DNA of 64,000 nt, taken from Mycolicibacterium arenosum. GTDB taxonomy: Bacteria > Actinomycetota > Actinomycetes > Mycobacteriales > Mycobacteriaceae. Below, piece by piece: positions 52,992 through 63,708 of this stretch. The notes under the pieces were generated by a model that saw nothing but the letters and a program-made list of their open reading frames with translations, did no database searches and had not been told where the DNA came from. How positions within the stretch are numbered: the stretch's first letter is position 1; the number at the start of each line of letters is the position of its first letter. The stretch spans positions 186,001 to 250,000 of the forward strand of contig NZ_JANDBD010000001.1 of assembly GCF_024320865.1 (NCBI RefSeq). The letters are read 5' to 3'. The position numbers and the translations under genes were made by a program.

Positions 52992-53657
52992 CTAGAACGC
53001 TGCGCCATCGAATCGTTCGCGGGTCACCATGTCCCGCAACGGTTTCCGCTTGAGCTTGCTGACCTGGTGCACGGGCTTTCCGAGCGGCACGACCGCGGCG
53101 ACGGCGAACCGGTCGGGGACGCCGAGCAGCGCGCGGACGGCCGACTCCTCGGGCACCACCATCGTGGTCAGCACGCCGCCGAAACCCTCGTTGCGCGCGG
53201 CCAGCAGGACGTTCCAGACGAACGGGTAGATCGACGCGCCGCTCACGACGCCGACCCGTTCGAGATCCTGGTCGAAGGCGGCGGCGACGCCGAGGTCGAG
53301 GCAGACCACCAGCACGACGTCCGCGCTCAGCAGCGCCGACGTCATGGGGCTGCCGTCGACGGCGGCGATCGTCGCCGCGTCGACCCCGGCGGGCGCCAGC
53401 GGATTCCACGGCGCCTCGCCGTTGGCGACCTGCGCGAGGTAGCGCCGCGCGCCGGGGAGCGTCAGGTCCGCGAGGGCCTCGCGGGTCCCGATGTCGCGGA
53501 TGGCGATGACCCGCACCCCCTGCCGGTTGCCACCGCTGGGCGCGAAACGAGCGTTGTCCAGAATCCGATCGAGTACCTCGTCGGGCAGCGGTTCACCCGT
53601 GAACTGCCGTACCGCACCCGTTGTCCGCATCACGTCGTAGAGCTCCGTAGGCACCAT
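52992..53657 (-). CDS. Nitroreductase-family FMN oxidoreductase
   Basis: A 221-residue nitroreductase fold: VMRTTGAVRQFTGEPLPDEVL (FMN phosphate-binding Arg), LDNARFAPSGGNRQGVRVIAI, ALLSADVVLVVCLDL and GFGGVLTTMVVPEE followed by VVPLGKP. FMN-dependent reduction of quinones or nitro compounds by NAD(P)H is the family reaction. The physiological substrate is unknown. It is divergent from the DUF1059-like small gene by 26 bp and convergent with the HhH-GPD gene. Confidence 0.9.
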   Translation of the reverse strand: MVPTELYDVMRTTGAVRQFTGEPLPDEVLDRILDNARFAPSGGNRQGVRVIAIRDIGTREALADLTLPGARRYLAQVANGEAPWNPLAPAGVDAATIAAVDGSPMTSALLSADVVLVVCLDLGVAAAFDQDLERVGVVSGASIYPFVWNVLLAARNEGFGGVLTTMVVPEESAVRALLGVPDRFAVAAVVPLGKPVHQVSKLKRKPLRDMVTRERFDGAAF

Positions 53658-53683
53658 CGTGCGCGTATGGGATCGTTGTCACC

Positions 53684-53833
53684 ATGGCGAAGACACATCT
53701 GAACTGCCCCTGCGGTGAGGCGATCACCGGCACCGACGAGGACGATCTGGTCGAGAAGGCGCAGACGCACCTCGCCGAGGTCCACCCCGGTCGTGAATAC
53801 GACCGGGAGATGATCCTCTTCATGGCGTTCTGA
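53684..53833 (+). CDS. DUF1059-like small protein (Rv1155a type)
   Basis: A 49-residue protein starting at ATG 53684. It begins MAKTHLNCPCGEAITGTDED and includes HLAEVHPGREYDREMI. The CPCG pair and the ExHP motif recall DUF1059 proteins and one half of a zinc-finger-like fold (CxC plus two His). The match to the small gene Rv1155a is from position and size. It lies 9 bp before the end of the convergent Rv1157c-like gene. The function is unknown. Confidence 0.8.
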   Translation: MAKTHLNCPCGEAITGTDEDDLVEKAQTHLAEVHPGREYDREMILFMAF

Positions 53834-53842
53834 GGCGGCGGC

Positions 53843-54808
53843 TTACGGCACCACCGTCGAGCCGATGGTGGGCATGAACTGGCACTGCTTCTCGGTCGTG
53901 GTGACCTGGCCGAAGATCGTCGACATGATGCTGCCCGATCCGGTGTCGGCGATGGCGGTCAGCGTCGTCGGCCCGGCGGGGTTGATGTCGGCGTGCGGCT
54001 TGAGCGTTGCGGTCCCCGACTTACCCGTCGTGAGGTTGACCCAGGTCACGTTCAGCGGCAGCTTCTGCTCAGCCGCCGGGCCGGGGGTGCCCATCGCGGT
54101 GAAGACATAGGCCGTCTGGCCGGGGCCCGGTCCGGGAGCGGGGATCTTGGCGGGACCGGCGACTGAGATCGCCGCTGCCAGGACGTTTCCGCCGTCGCCC
54201 AGGCAGCCGTTGCTGATGGACGGGTACATGAAGTCCTGCGTCGTCGGCGCGTCCGGCCCGAACTCGGGGGTCGGCGCTGCGCCGGCGGGAGCAGGCGCGG
54301 GTGCCGGAGCGGCCAACGCCGCGGCGTCGGGCGCCGGAGCAGGTGCGGGTTCCGGAGCGGGCGCCGGGACCGCCTCGGGTGCGGGTGCGGCGGGTGCGGG
54401 AGCCGCCTCCGGCAACGGCACAGGGCCGACCGCGTTCAGCGCGTCGACGCCCTGAGGCAGGTGCGCCTCGGTTCCGGGAACCGCGCCAGCCGCGGGCACG
54501 TGGGCCACCTGGGGATCGGCGACGAAGTCGTTCACGGCCGTCGCCACGTTGCGAGAGCTGGGAGCGGCGGCGTCCCCGGCGAATGCCGCCGCGGCGGCCA
54601 TCAACATCGACGCGGCGTTGGTCGGATCGGACGCGGCCTGCTGAATCGCGGGCCCGAGCGCCTCCATCGCGGGCAGGCCCGGCGCCTGCAAGCCGTCGAT
54701 CGGCGGCGGCAGCGGTGCCGGCGGCTCCGCAGCGGCGAACGCGTTGCTGCCGAATAGCACGCTGGTGGCCGCGGTCAGTGCGACCACCAGCTTCTTCGTC
54801 GATGACAT
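53843..54808 (-). CDS. Secreted Ala/Pro-rich protein (Rv1157c-like)
   Basis: A 321-residue exported protein. Residues 1-27 are a signal peptide (LVVALTAATSVLFGSNAFAA). The middle (about 120-190) is an Ala/Pro repeat with PAPEP units. The C-terminal third (about 195-321) is a folded domain with Cys in SNGCLGDGG and KQCQFMP, which probably form a disulphide, and beta-rich stretches such as LPLNVTWVNLTTGKSGTATL. It matches Rv1157c in place and composition. A cell-surface or secreted role is likely; no enzyme motif is seen. It follows the Rv1158c-like gene by 38 bp on the same strand. Confidence 0.87.
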   Translation of the reverse strand: MSSTKKLVVALTAATSVLFGSNAFAAAEPPAPLPPPIDGLQAPGLPAMEALGPAIQQAASDPTNAASMLMAAAAAFAGDAAAPSSRNVATAVNDFVADPQVAHVPAAGAVPGTEAHLPQGVDALNAVGPVPLPEAAPAPAAPAPEAVPAPAPEPAPAPAPDAAALAAPAPAPAPAGAAPTPEFGPDAPTTQDFMYPSISNGCLGDGGNVLAAAISVAGPAKIPAPGPGPGQTAYVFTAMGTPGPAAEQKLPLNVTWVNLTTGKSGTATLKPHADINPAGPTTLTAIADTGSGSIMSTIFGQVTTTEKQCQFMPTIGSTVVP

Positions 54809-54846
54809 GTCTCTCCCCGTAGTGGTGTCGGTCGGTCAGGCGTCGA

Positions 54847-55563
54847 TTACGGCAGCGCGGACGCCGGGAACACCAGAGCGCCGAAGCTGTCGGCCGCACT
54901 CGGAACGGCGGCCGCCGCGGCGGGTGCAGCGGCTGCTGCGGGAACGGCCGCGGTCGCCGCCGCGGGGACCGCTGCGGGCGCCTTCGGCAGCAGGTTGGCC
55001 AGCGGCGTGCCGGCGGGCATCAGCGATGCCAGGTCACCGGGCAACGTCACGTCGCTGGGCAGGTTGGCCAGCGGGGTGCCCGGCACCTGCGGGAGCTTGA
55101 TGTCGGCCGACGGAACCAGCGCGGCGGGTCCGCTCGGTGCGGCTGCGGCCGGAGCGGTCGCGGGCAGCGCTGGTGCGGCCGCCTGCTGGACGAGGCCGAG
55201 CGGACCCGACGTCGGGGCAGCAGCGGGCGCAGCCGGAGCGAGGCCGAGTGGACCGGTGGCCGCCGCGGGCAGGGCCGGGGTCTGCGGCAACGTCACCGAC
55301 GCGGTTGCGGCGGGCGCGGGCGCGGCGGGGGCGGCCGGCGTGGCGGCGGTGTTGGCGAACATCGACGCCATGCTCTGGAGCAGGGCGGGGGCCATCTCCG
55401 GCGAGAGTTGGTTGATGAACGGCACACTGCCCATCCCCGGCAGCGCGGGTGCCGGAGCGGGCACCGGCTCGGCGGAGGCGGTTGCGCTGCAGAGCAGGGC
55501 CGCGGGTGCGGCTAGAGCTGCGGCGATGAAGCTGCTAGCGAGTACTTTTCGGGCGAGAGCCAT
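54847..55563 (-). CDS. Secreted Ala/Pro-rich protein (Rv1158c-like)
   Basis: A 238-residue protein. ATG 55563 gives a proper signal peptide (MALARKVLASSFIAAALAAP to about residue 31); longer versions would add an unrelated hydrophilic lead. The mature part is almost entirely Ala/Pro-rich, with repeated GPLGL and PLANL units (GPLGLAPAA, GPLGLVQQA, GTPLANLPS, GTPLANLLP). It matches Rv1158c. It lies upstream of, and on the same strand as, the Rv1157c-like gene. A structural or cell-wall role is plausible but unproven. A direct repeat lies in its upstream region. Confidence 0.84.
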   Translation of the reverse strand: MALARKVLASSFIAAALAAPAALLCSATASAEPVPAPAPALPGMGSVPFINQLSPEMAPALLQSMASMFANTAATPAAPAAPAPAATASVTLPQTPALPAAATGPLGLAPAAPAAAPTSGPLGLVQQAAAPALPATAPAAAAPSGPAALVPSADIKLPQVPGTPLANLPSDVTLPGDLASLMPAGTPLANLLPKAPAAVPAAATAAVPAAAAAPAAAAAVPSAADSFGALVFPASALP

Positions 55564-55608
55564 GGTTTTCCCATCGGTTGGAGGCATGTCCTGCACCGAC
55601 GCTAGAGA

Positions 55609-55623
55609 GTTACTGATGTTACT
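55609..55623. promoter_or_regulatory. Direct repeat GTTACT upstream of the Rv1158c-like gene
   Basis: GTTACT-GAT-GTTACT forms a direct repeat with 9-bp period, and TTTACT recurs at 55642. Two-component response regulators often bind such head-to-tail sites. It lies in the 181-bp divergent region with pimE; no regulator is assigned. Confidence 0.42.
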
Positions 55624-55744
55624 CAAGTGACACGTGTGGCATTTACTCAACCGTGATGGATCGGACGGTAAACGGTGACCAATCGCTAGAGTCGTACCGA
55701 TAGACAGTCCCTCGACGCGTGCCGTTCCGTCGCCCCCGCGCAGG

Positions 55745-56881
55745 TTGGTGGCCGCGGCGCCCTACCTGCTGCTGTTGAGCCTTGCGGTGCGCGTGGCCGT
55801 CACCTACCTGATGCCGAACGGCAGCAACTTCATCGACCTGCACGTCTACGTCGATGGCGCGGCGGCCATCGACCGCGGCGAGCTGTATCTGTTCACCTAC
55901 CACCCGGCGACGCCACCGCTGCCGCTGCAGTTCACCTACCCGCCGTTCGCGGCGCTGCTGTTCTATCCGTTGCACTGGCTGCCGTTCCCGGTTGTCGGGC
56001 TCGGCTGGCAGGTCGGGGTCGCCGCCGCGCTCTACGGCGGCGTGTCGCTCACGCTGCTGCTGCTCGGTCGGTACGACGCCCGGATGGCGATGCTCTGGAC
56101 CGCCGTCGGCGTGTGGATCGAACCCGCGCGCCACCTCTTCGAGCTCGGTCAGATCGGCGCGCTGTTGATGGTGATGGTTCTCGCGGCGGTGTACAGCAAC
56201 AGGTGGTGGCTGTCGGGGGTACTCGTCGGTCTCGCCGCGGGGGTGAAGCTGACTCCGGCCGTGTCGGGCCTCTATTTCCTCGGAGCGCGACGCTGGCGGG
56301 TGGTGGTGTCATCGGCCGCCGTCTTCCTGGTCACCGTCACGGTGTCGGTGGTCGTGCTCCGCGACCAGGGCGTGTACTACTTCACCGATCTCCTCGGGCG
56401 GGCCGACCGCGTCGGCCAGGTCGGACTGTCCACCAACCAGTCCCTTCGCGGCGTCGTCGCGTTGGTCACGGGGCGCGACGACGGGTACGGGCCGCTGCTC
56501 ATCGGGCTGGTGGCGCTGACGGTCGCGCTGGCCGCGCTGGCGTGGCGGGCCGTCGACGCCGACGACCGGCTCGGCCGGATTCTGGTGGTGATGACGCTGG
56601 GGCTGCTGCTCTCCCCGGTCAGCTGGACTCACCACTGGATCTGGCTGCTGCCGTTGATCATGTGGCTGTTCTACGGCTCGCTGCGTGAGCGCACCCGCGT
56701 GCTGGGTTGGGTCTGGCTGGTCCTGGCGTTCGCCGGGACGCCGTGGATCGTGCAGGCGCTGCGCGAGAGCGGCGAGATCGAGAAGGTGACCTGGTACGTC
56801 GCCCTCGCGGGTGCGGCGTATGTGCTCGGAGCGCTCGTGACGCTCGGCTACCTCGCGTCTCTCAGTCGACGATCCCGTTGA
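55745..56881 (+). CDS. pimE: Polyprenol-phosphate-mannose-dependent mannosyltransferase PimE
   Basis: A 378-residue GT-C membrane glycosyltransferase with about 10-11 helices. The catalytic region is in the first external loop: [21 protein letters not shown] contains the conserved Asp that matches PimE Asp58. Later loops carry [32 protein letters not shown] and [15 protein letters not shown]. PimE adds the fifth, alpha-1,2-linked mannose to phosphatidylinositol tetramannoside on the outer membrane face, directing precursors to AcPIM6. TTG 55745 or GTG 55748 are the only nearby starts, so the N-terminus is uncertain and shorter than in M. tuberculosis. It overlaps the convergent pterin dehydratase by 20 bp. 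Confidence 0.9.
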   Translation: MVAAAPYLLLLSLAVRVAVTYLMPNGSNFIDLHVYVDGAAAIDRGELYLFTYHPATPPLPLQFTYPPFAALLFYPLHWLPFPVVGLGWQVGVAAALYGGVSLTLLLLGRYDARMAMLWTAVGVWIEPARHLFELGQIGALLMVMVLAAVYSNRWWLSGVLVGLAAGVKLTPAVSGLYFLGARRWRVVVSSAAVFLVTVTVSVVVLRDQGVYYFTDLLGRADRVGQVGLSTNQSLRGVVALVTGRDDGYGPLLIGLVALTVALAALAWRAVDADDRLGRILVVMTLGLLLSPVSWTHHWIWLLPLIMWLFYGSLRERTRVLGWVWLVLAFAGTPWIVQALRESGEIEKVTWYVALAGAAYVLGALVTLGYLASLSRRSR

Positions 56882-57143
56882 TGTCGCGGGCCATCTCGAC
56901 GTCCTTGTCGGTGATCCCGCCCTCGGAGTGCGTCACCAACGCGAAAGTCACAGTCCGCCAACGAATGTCGATATCGGGATGGTGATCCTTGGCCTCCGCG
57001 TGCTCGCCGACGCGGCGCACCGCGTCGATGCCCGCGAGGAATTCCGGGAACTTCACCGCCCGACGCAACGCGCCGTCGCTGCGCTCCCAACCGGTCAGCT
57101 CGGGTAGGGCGGCGTCAACCTGGTCGTCCGTGAGAACAGTCAT
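56862..57143 (-). CDS. phhB: Pterin-4a-carbinolamine dehydratase
   Basis: A 93-residue PCD/DCoH protein. The signature [21 protein letters not shown] supplies the His-His catalytic pair, and the later [13 protein letters not shown] completes the pattern. The enzyme dehydrates 4a-hydroxytetrahydropterin for aromatic amino acid hydroxylases; in bacteria lacking those it may act in molybdopterin or other pterin recycling. It matches Rv1159A. ATG 57143 is divergent from the 13E12 gene and the end overlaps pimE by 20 bp. Confidence 0.94.
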   Translation of the reverse strand: MTVLTDDQVDAALPELTGWERSDGALRRAVKFPEFLAGIDAVRRVGEHAEAKDHHPDIDIRWRTVTFALVTHSEGGITDKDVEMARDINGIVD

Positions 57144-57219
57144 GTGTTCGGTATACCGCCGATGGGGGTCGTAAAACAGAAGCAACTTCGTCTGGGCCTG
57201 TCACAAGTGCGAGGTAGAA

Positions 57220-57235
57220 TCGAACACGTGTTCGA
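57220..57235. promoter_or_regulatory. LexA SOS box overlapping a leaderless start
   Basis: TCGAACACGTGTTCGA is a perfect palindrome and matches the mycobacterial SOS box TCGAAC-N4-GTTCGA exactly. It overlaps the last base of TAGAAT (-10, 57215-57220) and the GTG start (57228) of the 13E12 gene. LexA bound here would cover both the -10 and the transcription start. Confidence 0.88.
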
Positions 57236-58817
57236 AGGGTTAAGTGCGCGGGAGTTGGTCGACGTGATCACCGCGCGTGCTCGGTCCAGTGCGGCCGCGG
57301 ATGCGGAGAAGTACGCCGCGATCGCGGAGTTGGCGCGGCGCCGGCTTCGCGACGGCGTGGAGCTCGAGGACGCTGCCGCCGATGCCACCGATGGGGCGGC
57401 CGCGGAGATCGGTGCGGCTCTCAACATCGGTCACGGCCGGGCGCTCGGGGAGATCGAGATCGCGACCATGTTGCGCGACACGTTCCCGCGCGTGGCGGAG
57501 TTGTTCCACGGGGGTCTGGTGACCGGGCGGCGGGTCTGGATCCTGGCGAAGCGCACCGATCTCGTCGTCGATCCGGACGTGATGGCGCAGTTGGATCGGG
57601 TGCTGGCCGATCGGATCGTCGGGTGGGGCCCGGTCTCGGAGTGGAAGTTCGAACAACTCGTCGACGCCGAGATCGCCCGCATCGATCCCGCCGCGGTGCA
57701 CCGGGTCCGCGAGCAGGTCCGGGACCGCGACTTCGTCGTCGGCCGCCACGACGGGTCGGGCACCGTGGCCTACTGGGGCCGGATGACCGGACCCGACGCC
57801 GCGATCGCCGTCACCCAGATCCGGCGGATGGCGCGCAGCGTGTGCCCCGACGACCCCCGCACCCTCAAACAGCGCCGTGGTGACGCGCACGCCGCGCTGA
57901 TGGCCGGATCCACCGTCCTGAGGTGCCTGTGCGAGAACCCGGACTGCCCCGCCGCCGCCGAGGTGGACGACGCCGCGGCCAGCAGTGTGAGCATCCACGT
58001 CATCACCGACCAGGCCACCCTCGACACCGCCCTCGGTGCCTGCGTCGACGAGTCCGATCTGCACGGCCCCCGCACCGTGGAGGGCGAACTCGACGAGATC
58101 CTCGACGAGGTCGAGGAGGACGCCCAGCACGACGCCGACACCCGCACCGACGACCACGTCGAGGAGCCACCCGTCCCCGACGAACCCTCACCCGACGAAC
58201 CGCCCGTCCCCGACGAACCGCCCACCCCTCGGCCGACCCGACCTCTGGCGATCATCCCCGGCCACGGCGTCGTCCCCCCGCCGCTGCTGGCGGAACTGAT
58301 TCGCCGCGGCGCGACGGTCAAGCCGCTAGTGACACCCACCGGGGACGCCGAACCGCGCTACCGTCCCTCGGCGGCCACCGATCACTTCGTTCGCCTGCGC
58401 GACCTCACCTGCCGGGCACCGGGCTGCGACCGGCTCGCCGAATTCACCGACATCGACCACACCGTGCCGTATCCGGCCGGGCCGACCCATGCCGGTGGTC
58501 TCAAGTGCGATTGCCGAAAACATCATCTGATCAAGACGTTCCACGCCGGCTGGTCCGAGGAGCAGTTGCCCGACGGGACGGTCATCACCACCACGCCCAC
58601 CGGACACACCTACACCACCAAGCCCGGCATCACGCTGCTGTTCCCCGACGCCGACGTCACCACCCCCGCACCCCGACCCACCCGGCCACCGCCGCCCAGC
58701 CCGTACCGCTCGATGATGATGCCCCGCCGAAAACGCACCCGCGCTCAAGCCAGAGCGGATCGCATCAAAGCCGAACGCGCACAGAACCTGCACGACGACG
58801 AACCCCCGCCCTTCTGA
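57228..58817 (+). CDS. DUF222/13E12-family HNH protein, SOS-controlled
   Basis: A 529-residue 13E12-type protein starting at GTG 57228 (FEGLSARELVDVITARARS). DUF222 spans about 10-290, with GRALGEIEIATMLRDTFPRVAE and WKFEQLVDAEIARIDP. A long acidic/Pro linker (about 290-365, with PDEP repeats) leads to an HNH domain in which TDIDHTVPYP replaces the usual HH pair; CRAPGCDRLAEF and CDCRKHHLIKT give the Cys/His zinc site. A basic tail (PRRKRTRAQARADRIK) may bind DNA. The SOS box and TAGAAT -10 directly at the start indicate LexA control and leaderless translation. 13E12 genes with SOS boxes are known in M. tuberculosis. Function in DNA damage is unresolved. Confidence 0.9.
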   Translation: MFEGLSARELVDVITARARSSAAADAEKYAAIAELARRRLRDGVELEDAAADATDGAAAEIGAALNIGHGRALGEIEIATMLRDTFPRVAELFHGGLVTGRRVWILAKRTDLVVDPDVMAQLDRVLADRIVGWGPVSEWKFEQLVDAEIARIDPAAVHRVREQVRDRDFVVGRHDGSGTVAYWGRMTGPDAAIAVTQIRRMARSVCPDDPRTLKQRRGDAHAALMAGSTVLRCLCENPDCPAAAEVDDAAASSVSIHVITDQATLDTALGACVDESDLHGPRTVEGELDEILDEVEEDAQHDADTRTDDHVEEPPVPDEPSPDEPPVPDEPPTPRPTRPLAIIPGHGVVPPPLLAELIRRGATVKPLVTPTGDAEPRYRPSAATDHFVRLRDLTCRAPGCDRLAEFTDIDHTVPYPAGPTHAGGLKCDCRKHHLIKTFHAGWSEEQLPDGTVITTTPTGHTYTTKPGITLLFPDADVTTPAPRPTRPPPPSPYRSMMMPRRKRTRAQARADRIKAERAQNLHDDEPPPF

Positions 58818-58876
58818 GAGTCGAAACGCGACGACACCTCGGGCCGGTCGAGATCGACTCGCGCATAGTGGTGATC

Positions 58877-59296
58877 GTGACGCGCGCCGACGATTCGACC
58901 AGGCAAGTCGTCGTCGTGGCCGGCGCGCTGATTCTCGACGGCTCATTGCTCATCGCCCAGCGCGACCGGCCGCCGGAGTTGGCGGGACTGTGGGAGTTGC
59001 CCGGCGGAAAGGTCGCGCCGGGGGAGTCCGAGTCGGCGGCGCTGGCCCGCGAGCTACGCGAGGAACTCGGCGTGGACGTCGACGTGCACGGGCGCATCGG
59101 CGCGGACATCGAACTGACCGAGACGATGACGCTGAAGGCCTACCTGGTCAGGCGAACAGGTGGCCCGGTCGAAGCCCGCGACCACAGGGCGATCCGCTGG
59201 GTCACCGCTGACGAACTGCCGGAGATCGCCTGGGTGCCCGCCGATCGCGCGTGGCTGACCGAACTGACGATCGCCCTTCTGGCGGCTCGGGCCTGA
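58877..59296 (+). CDS. mutT2: Nudix hydrolase MutT2
   Basis: A 139-residue Nudix enzyme with a perfect box: GGKVAPGESES then RELREELGV. The lead VVVVAGALILDGSLLIAQRDRPPELAGLWELPGGK matches MutT2 closely in order, and the end VPADRAWLTEL is also shared. M. tuberculosis MutT2 (Rv1160) hydrolyses dCTP/5-methyl-dCTP and contributes to nucleotide-pool cleaning. GTG 58877 is supported by CATAGT eight bases upstream; an earlier GTG at 58871 is possible. It sits downstream of the SOS-boxed gene but has its own promoter. Confidence 0.93.
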   Translation: MTRADDSTRQVVVVAGALILDGSLLIAQRDRPPELAGLWELPGGKVAPGESESAALARELREELGVDVDVHGRIGADIELTETMTLKAYLVRRTGGPVEARDHRAIRWVTADELPEIAWVPADRAWLTELTIALLAARA

Positions 59297-59357
59297 ATCC
59301 CCGCAACTCGCGCAGCCACACCCGAACGTGTGCAGGTCGCGTTCTGGCGACGAGGCG

Positions 59358-59630
59358 TCAGTAGCGCAATCGGTCGCCGACCATTCGCACCTCGCCGCGG
59401 CGGTCGCGATGGTTGATCGCGTAGATCGGGTGCGCGAGCACCGGATGGCGACAGTGCGGGCACGACTCCTGTGCCCGGTTCGCCGAGGCGAATGTCAGAT
59501 GGTGACATGTCGCACACCGGACGACGAAGAACGCGCCCATCCAGTTGAGTAGACCGACGGCGATCGCGGCCGTGGCGGCGACTGCCAGCACGACGATCAG
59601 CGCGACGGTGAGCCCTTCGTAGACGATCAT
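59358..59630 (-). CDS. Membrane-anchored zinc-ribbon small protein
   Basis: A 90-residue protein from ATG 59630. Residues 1-38 contain a long hydrophobic stretch (LTVALIVVLAVAATAAIAVGLL), so it is membrane-anchored. After the membrane come two Cys pairs, CATCHHL and CPHCRHP, a rubredoxin-like zinc ribbon. The C-terminus is basic (INHRDRRGEVRMVGDRLRY). Family and function are not recognised. The previous gene ends convergently 61 bp away. Confidence 0.78.
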   Translation of the reverse strand: MIVYEGLTVALIVVLAVAATAAIAVGLLNWMGAFFVVRCATCHHLTFASANRAQESCPHCRHPVLAHPIYAINHRDRRGEVRMVGDRLRY

Positions 59631-59690
59631 GGTCAAGGCCTCCAATCCCTGCCGGATGCCATCAACGGTACGCCGCAAAAGGCGAGGTGA

Positions 59691-59858
59691 TCACGCCTTT
59701 CTGGCGCGCTTGAACACCTTCTCGAGGTCCTTGCCGCTGATGCCGTGCAACTGGGCTTTGTGCACCTTGCTCAGGACCAGCGGGCAGCGTTTGCAACGGG
59801 GCTTGGAGCGGCAGCACTTCTTCTTCGGTTTCGTCTTGGCGAACTTCTCGAACTTCAC
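59691..59858 (-). CDS. Small basic Cys-rich protein, conserved in mycobacteria
   Basis: A 55-residue protein from GTG 59858. It is very basic, with the core KPKKKCCRSKPRCKRCPLVL holding four Cys (CC-x5-C-x2-C), then KAQLHGISGKDLEKVFKRARK. The Cys/Lys/Arg pattern suggests a metal- or nucleic-acid-binding knuckle. It resembles a small mycobacterial protein of unknown function recalled from this neighbourhood. It is divergent from typA by 63 bp and upstream of the zinc-ribbon gene on the same strand. Confidence 0.72.
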   Translation of the reverse strand: MKFEKFAKTKPKKKCCRSKPRCKRCPLVLSKVHKAQLHGISGKDLEKVFKRARKA

Positions 59859-59921
59859 GTGCTCTGGGACTGCCCTTCGGTCGTTTTCGCGTTTGGTACG
59901 CGCGCTGCGACAATTCACTAC

Positions 59922-61811
<1,890 letters not shown>

Positions 61812-61833
61812 AGCTCCCGATACCCTGAACGGC

Positions 61834-63708
61834 GTGCCGACCCCACCGCGACGCCTCGCCGCCGCCGCGACGGCGTTGCTGTCGACGACCATGCTGGTGT
61901 CGGCGTGCACCGTGAGCCCGCCGCCGGCCCCCCAGAGCACCGAGACGTCGCAGACCACCGCGCCGCCGCCGATGCGCGCCACGCAGATCATCATGGCTAT
62001 CGATTCGATCGGGCCGGGGTTCAATCCGCACCTGCTGTCGGACCAGTCGCCGGTCAGTGCGGCCATCTCGTCGCTGGTGCTGCCGAGTTCCTTCCGGCCG
62101 ATCTCCGACGCGGCGTCGCCCACTGGGTCGCGCTGGGAGATGGACCCGACACTGCTCGAGTCCGCCGAGGTGACCAGCGAGGAGCCGTTCACCGTCACCT
62201 ACACGATCCGGCCCGAGGCGTCGTGGACCGACAACGCGCCGATCGGCGCCGACGACTACTGGTACCTGTGGCGTCAGATGGTGAGCGTGCCGGGCGTCGT
62301 CGACCCCGCCGGCTACGACCTCATCACCGGCGTGCAGTCGGTCGAGGGCGGCAAGACCGCGGTGGTGACGTTCTCGCAGCCGTATCCGGCGTGGCGCGAG
62401 CTGTTCAACGACATCCTGCCCGCGCACGTCGCCAAGGACATTCCCGGCGGTTTCGCGGCGGGGCTGATACGCGCGCTGCCGGTCACCGGCGGACAGTTCC
62501 GCGTGGAGAGCATCGACCCGCAACGCGACGAGATCCTGCTGGCGCGCAACGACCGGTACTGGTCGACACCCGCCAAACCCGACCAGATCCTGTTCCGGCG
62601 CGCGGGATCGCCGGCGGCCCTTGCCGATTCGATGCGCAACGGTGACACCCAGGTCGCGCAGGTACACGGGGGACAGGCGGCGATCGCACAGCTCGGCGCC
62701 ATTCCCGACGTCCGCACAGCGCGGATCGCGACACCGAGAGTCATGCAGCTGACACTGCGGGCCCAGCAGCCCGAACTCGCGGATTCCCAAGTGCGCAAAG
62801 CGATTCTGGGCCTCCTCGACGTCGACCTGCTGGCCTCGGTCGGGGCGGGCAGCGACAGCACGGTCACCCTCGCGCAGGCGCAGGTGCGAACGCCGTCCGA
62901 TCCCGGCTACGCGCCGACCGCGCCACCGGCGCTGACGCGTGAGGAGGCGCTCGCGCTGCTGAGCAACGCGGGCTACGAGGTCCAGCAGGAACCGCCGTCG
63001 ACGACGCCCGCCCCGACGCCGACTCCGCCGTCGACCCGCGGACGGATCAGCAGGGACGGCGAACCGCTGACGCTCGTACTCGGTGTCGCATCCAACGATC
63101 CGACGTCGATCGCGGTGGCCAACACCGCGGCCGACCAGTTGCGCAATCTCGGGATCTCGGCGTCGATCCTGCCGTTGGACCCGCCCGTGCTGTACGGCGA
63201 GGCGAGCGAGCAGAACCGGATCGACGCGATCGTCGGCTGGCATCAGGCGGGCGGTGATCTCGCGACGGCGTTGGCGTCGCGGTACGGCTGCCCGGCGCTC
63301 GAGTCGACCGCCGTGGAGACCGCACCCCCGTCGTCCTCGGCGCCGCCCGAAACGACCACGGGCACGACCACGACGACGTCGGTGACCACGCCGCCGTCGA
63401 CGACGGCCACGACGCCGCGTCCGCCTCCGGGAGAGGACGAACTCGTGCAGGCCCCCAGTAACCTGACCGGCGTCTGCGACCGCAGCATTCAGCCGAAGAT
63501 CGACGCTGCGCTGGACGGCTCCGAGGACATCGCCTCGGTCCTGACGGCGGTGGAGCCGCGGCTGTGGAACATGGCGACGGTGCTGCCGATCCTGCAGGAC
63601 ACCACGATCGTCGCCGCCGGGCCCAGCGTTCCGGTGGTCAACCTGTCCGGCGCCCTGCCGGTCGGCATCGTCGGGAACGCGGGCATCTGGGCGAAGACGC
63701 CTCGCTGA
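61834..63708 (+). CDS. lpqW: Lipoprotein LpqW (ABC-type substrate-binding fold)
   Basis: A 624-residue lipoprotein. The signal peptide ends in the lipobox LVSAC (C25). The mature protein is an extracytoplasmic substrate-binding protein (family 5/OppA-like), with [42 protein letters not shown] and the late [19 protein letters not shown] Ser/Thr/Pro linker (about 485-540) breaks the second lobe. LpqW controls flow of mannolipid precursors between PIM and lipomannan/lipoarabinomannan; M. smegmatis lpqW mutants are suppressed by pimE mutations. TACCCT lies eight bases before GTG 61834. It follows typA by 22 bp and overlaps the convergent CLC gene by 71 bp. Confidence 0.92.
   Translation: MPTPPRRLAAAATALLSTTMLVSACTVSPPPAPQSTETSQTTAPPPMRATQIIMAIDSIGPGFNPHLLSDQSPVSAAISSLVLPSSFRPISDAASPTGSRWEMDPTLLESAEVTSEEPFTVTYTIRPEASWTDNAPIGADDYWYLWRQMVSVPGVVDPAGYDLITGVQSVEGGKTAVVTFSQPYPAWRELFNDILPAHVAKDIPGGFAAGLIRALPVTGGQFRVESIDPQRDEILLARNDRYWSTPAKPDQILFRRAGSPAALADSMRNGDTQVAQVHGGQAAIAQLGAIPDVRTARIATPRVMQLTLRAQQPELADSQVRKAILGLLDVDLLASVGAGSDSTVTLAQAQVRTPSDPGYAPTAPPALTREEALALLSNAGYEVQQEPPSTTPAPTPTPPSTRGRISRDGEPLTLVLGVASNDPTSIAVANTAADQLRNLGISASILPLDPPVLYGEASEQNRIDAIVGWHQAGGDLATALASRYGCPALESTAVETAPPSSSAPPETTTGTTTTTSVTTPPSTTATTPRPPPGEDELVQAPSNLTGVCDRSIQPKIDAALDGSEDIASVLTAVEPRLWNMATVLPILQDTTIVAAGPSVPVVNLSGALPVGIVGNAGIWAKTPR

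Noticed and set aside
61904..62645. Open frame inside lpqW in another reading frame
   Set aside because: Its composition is Arg/Ala/Gly-rich without motifs, while the lpqW frame has a lipobox and conserved substrate-binding blocks.
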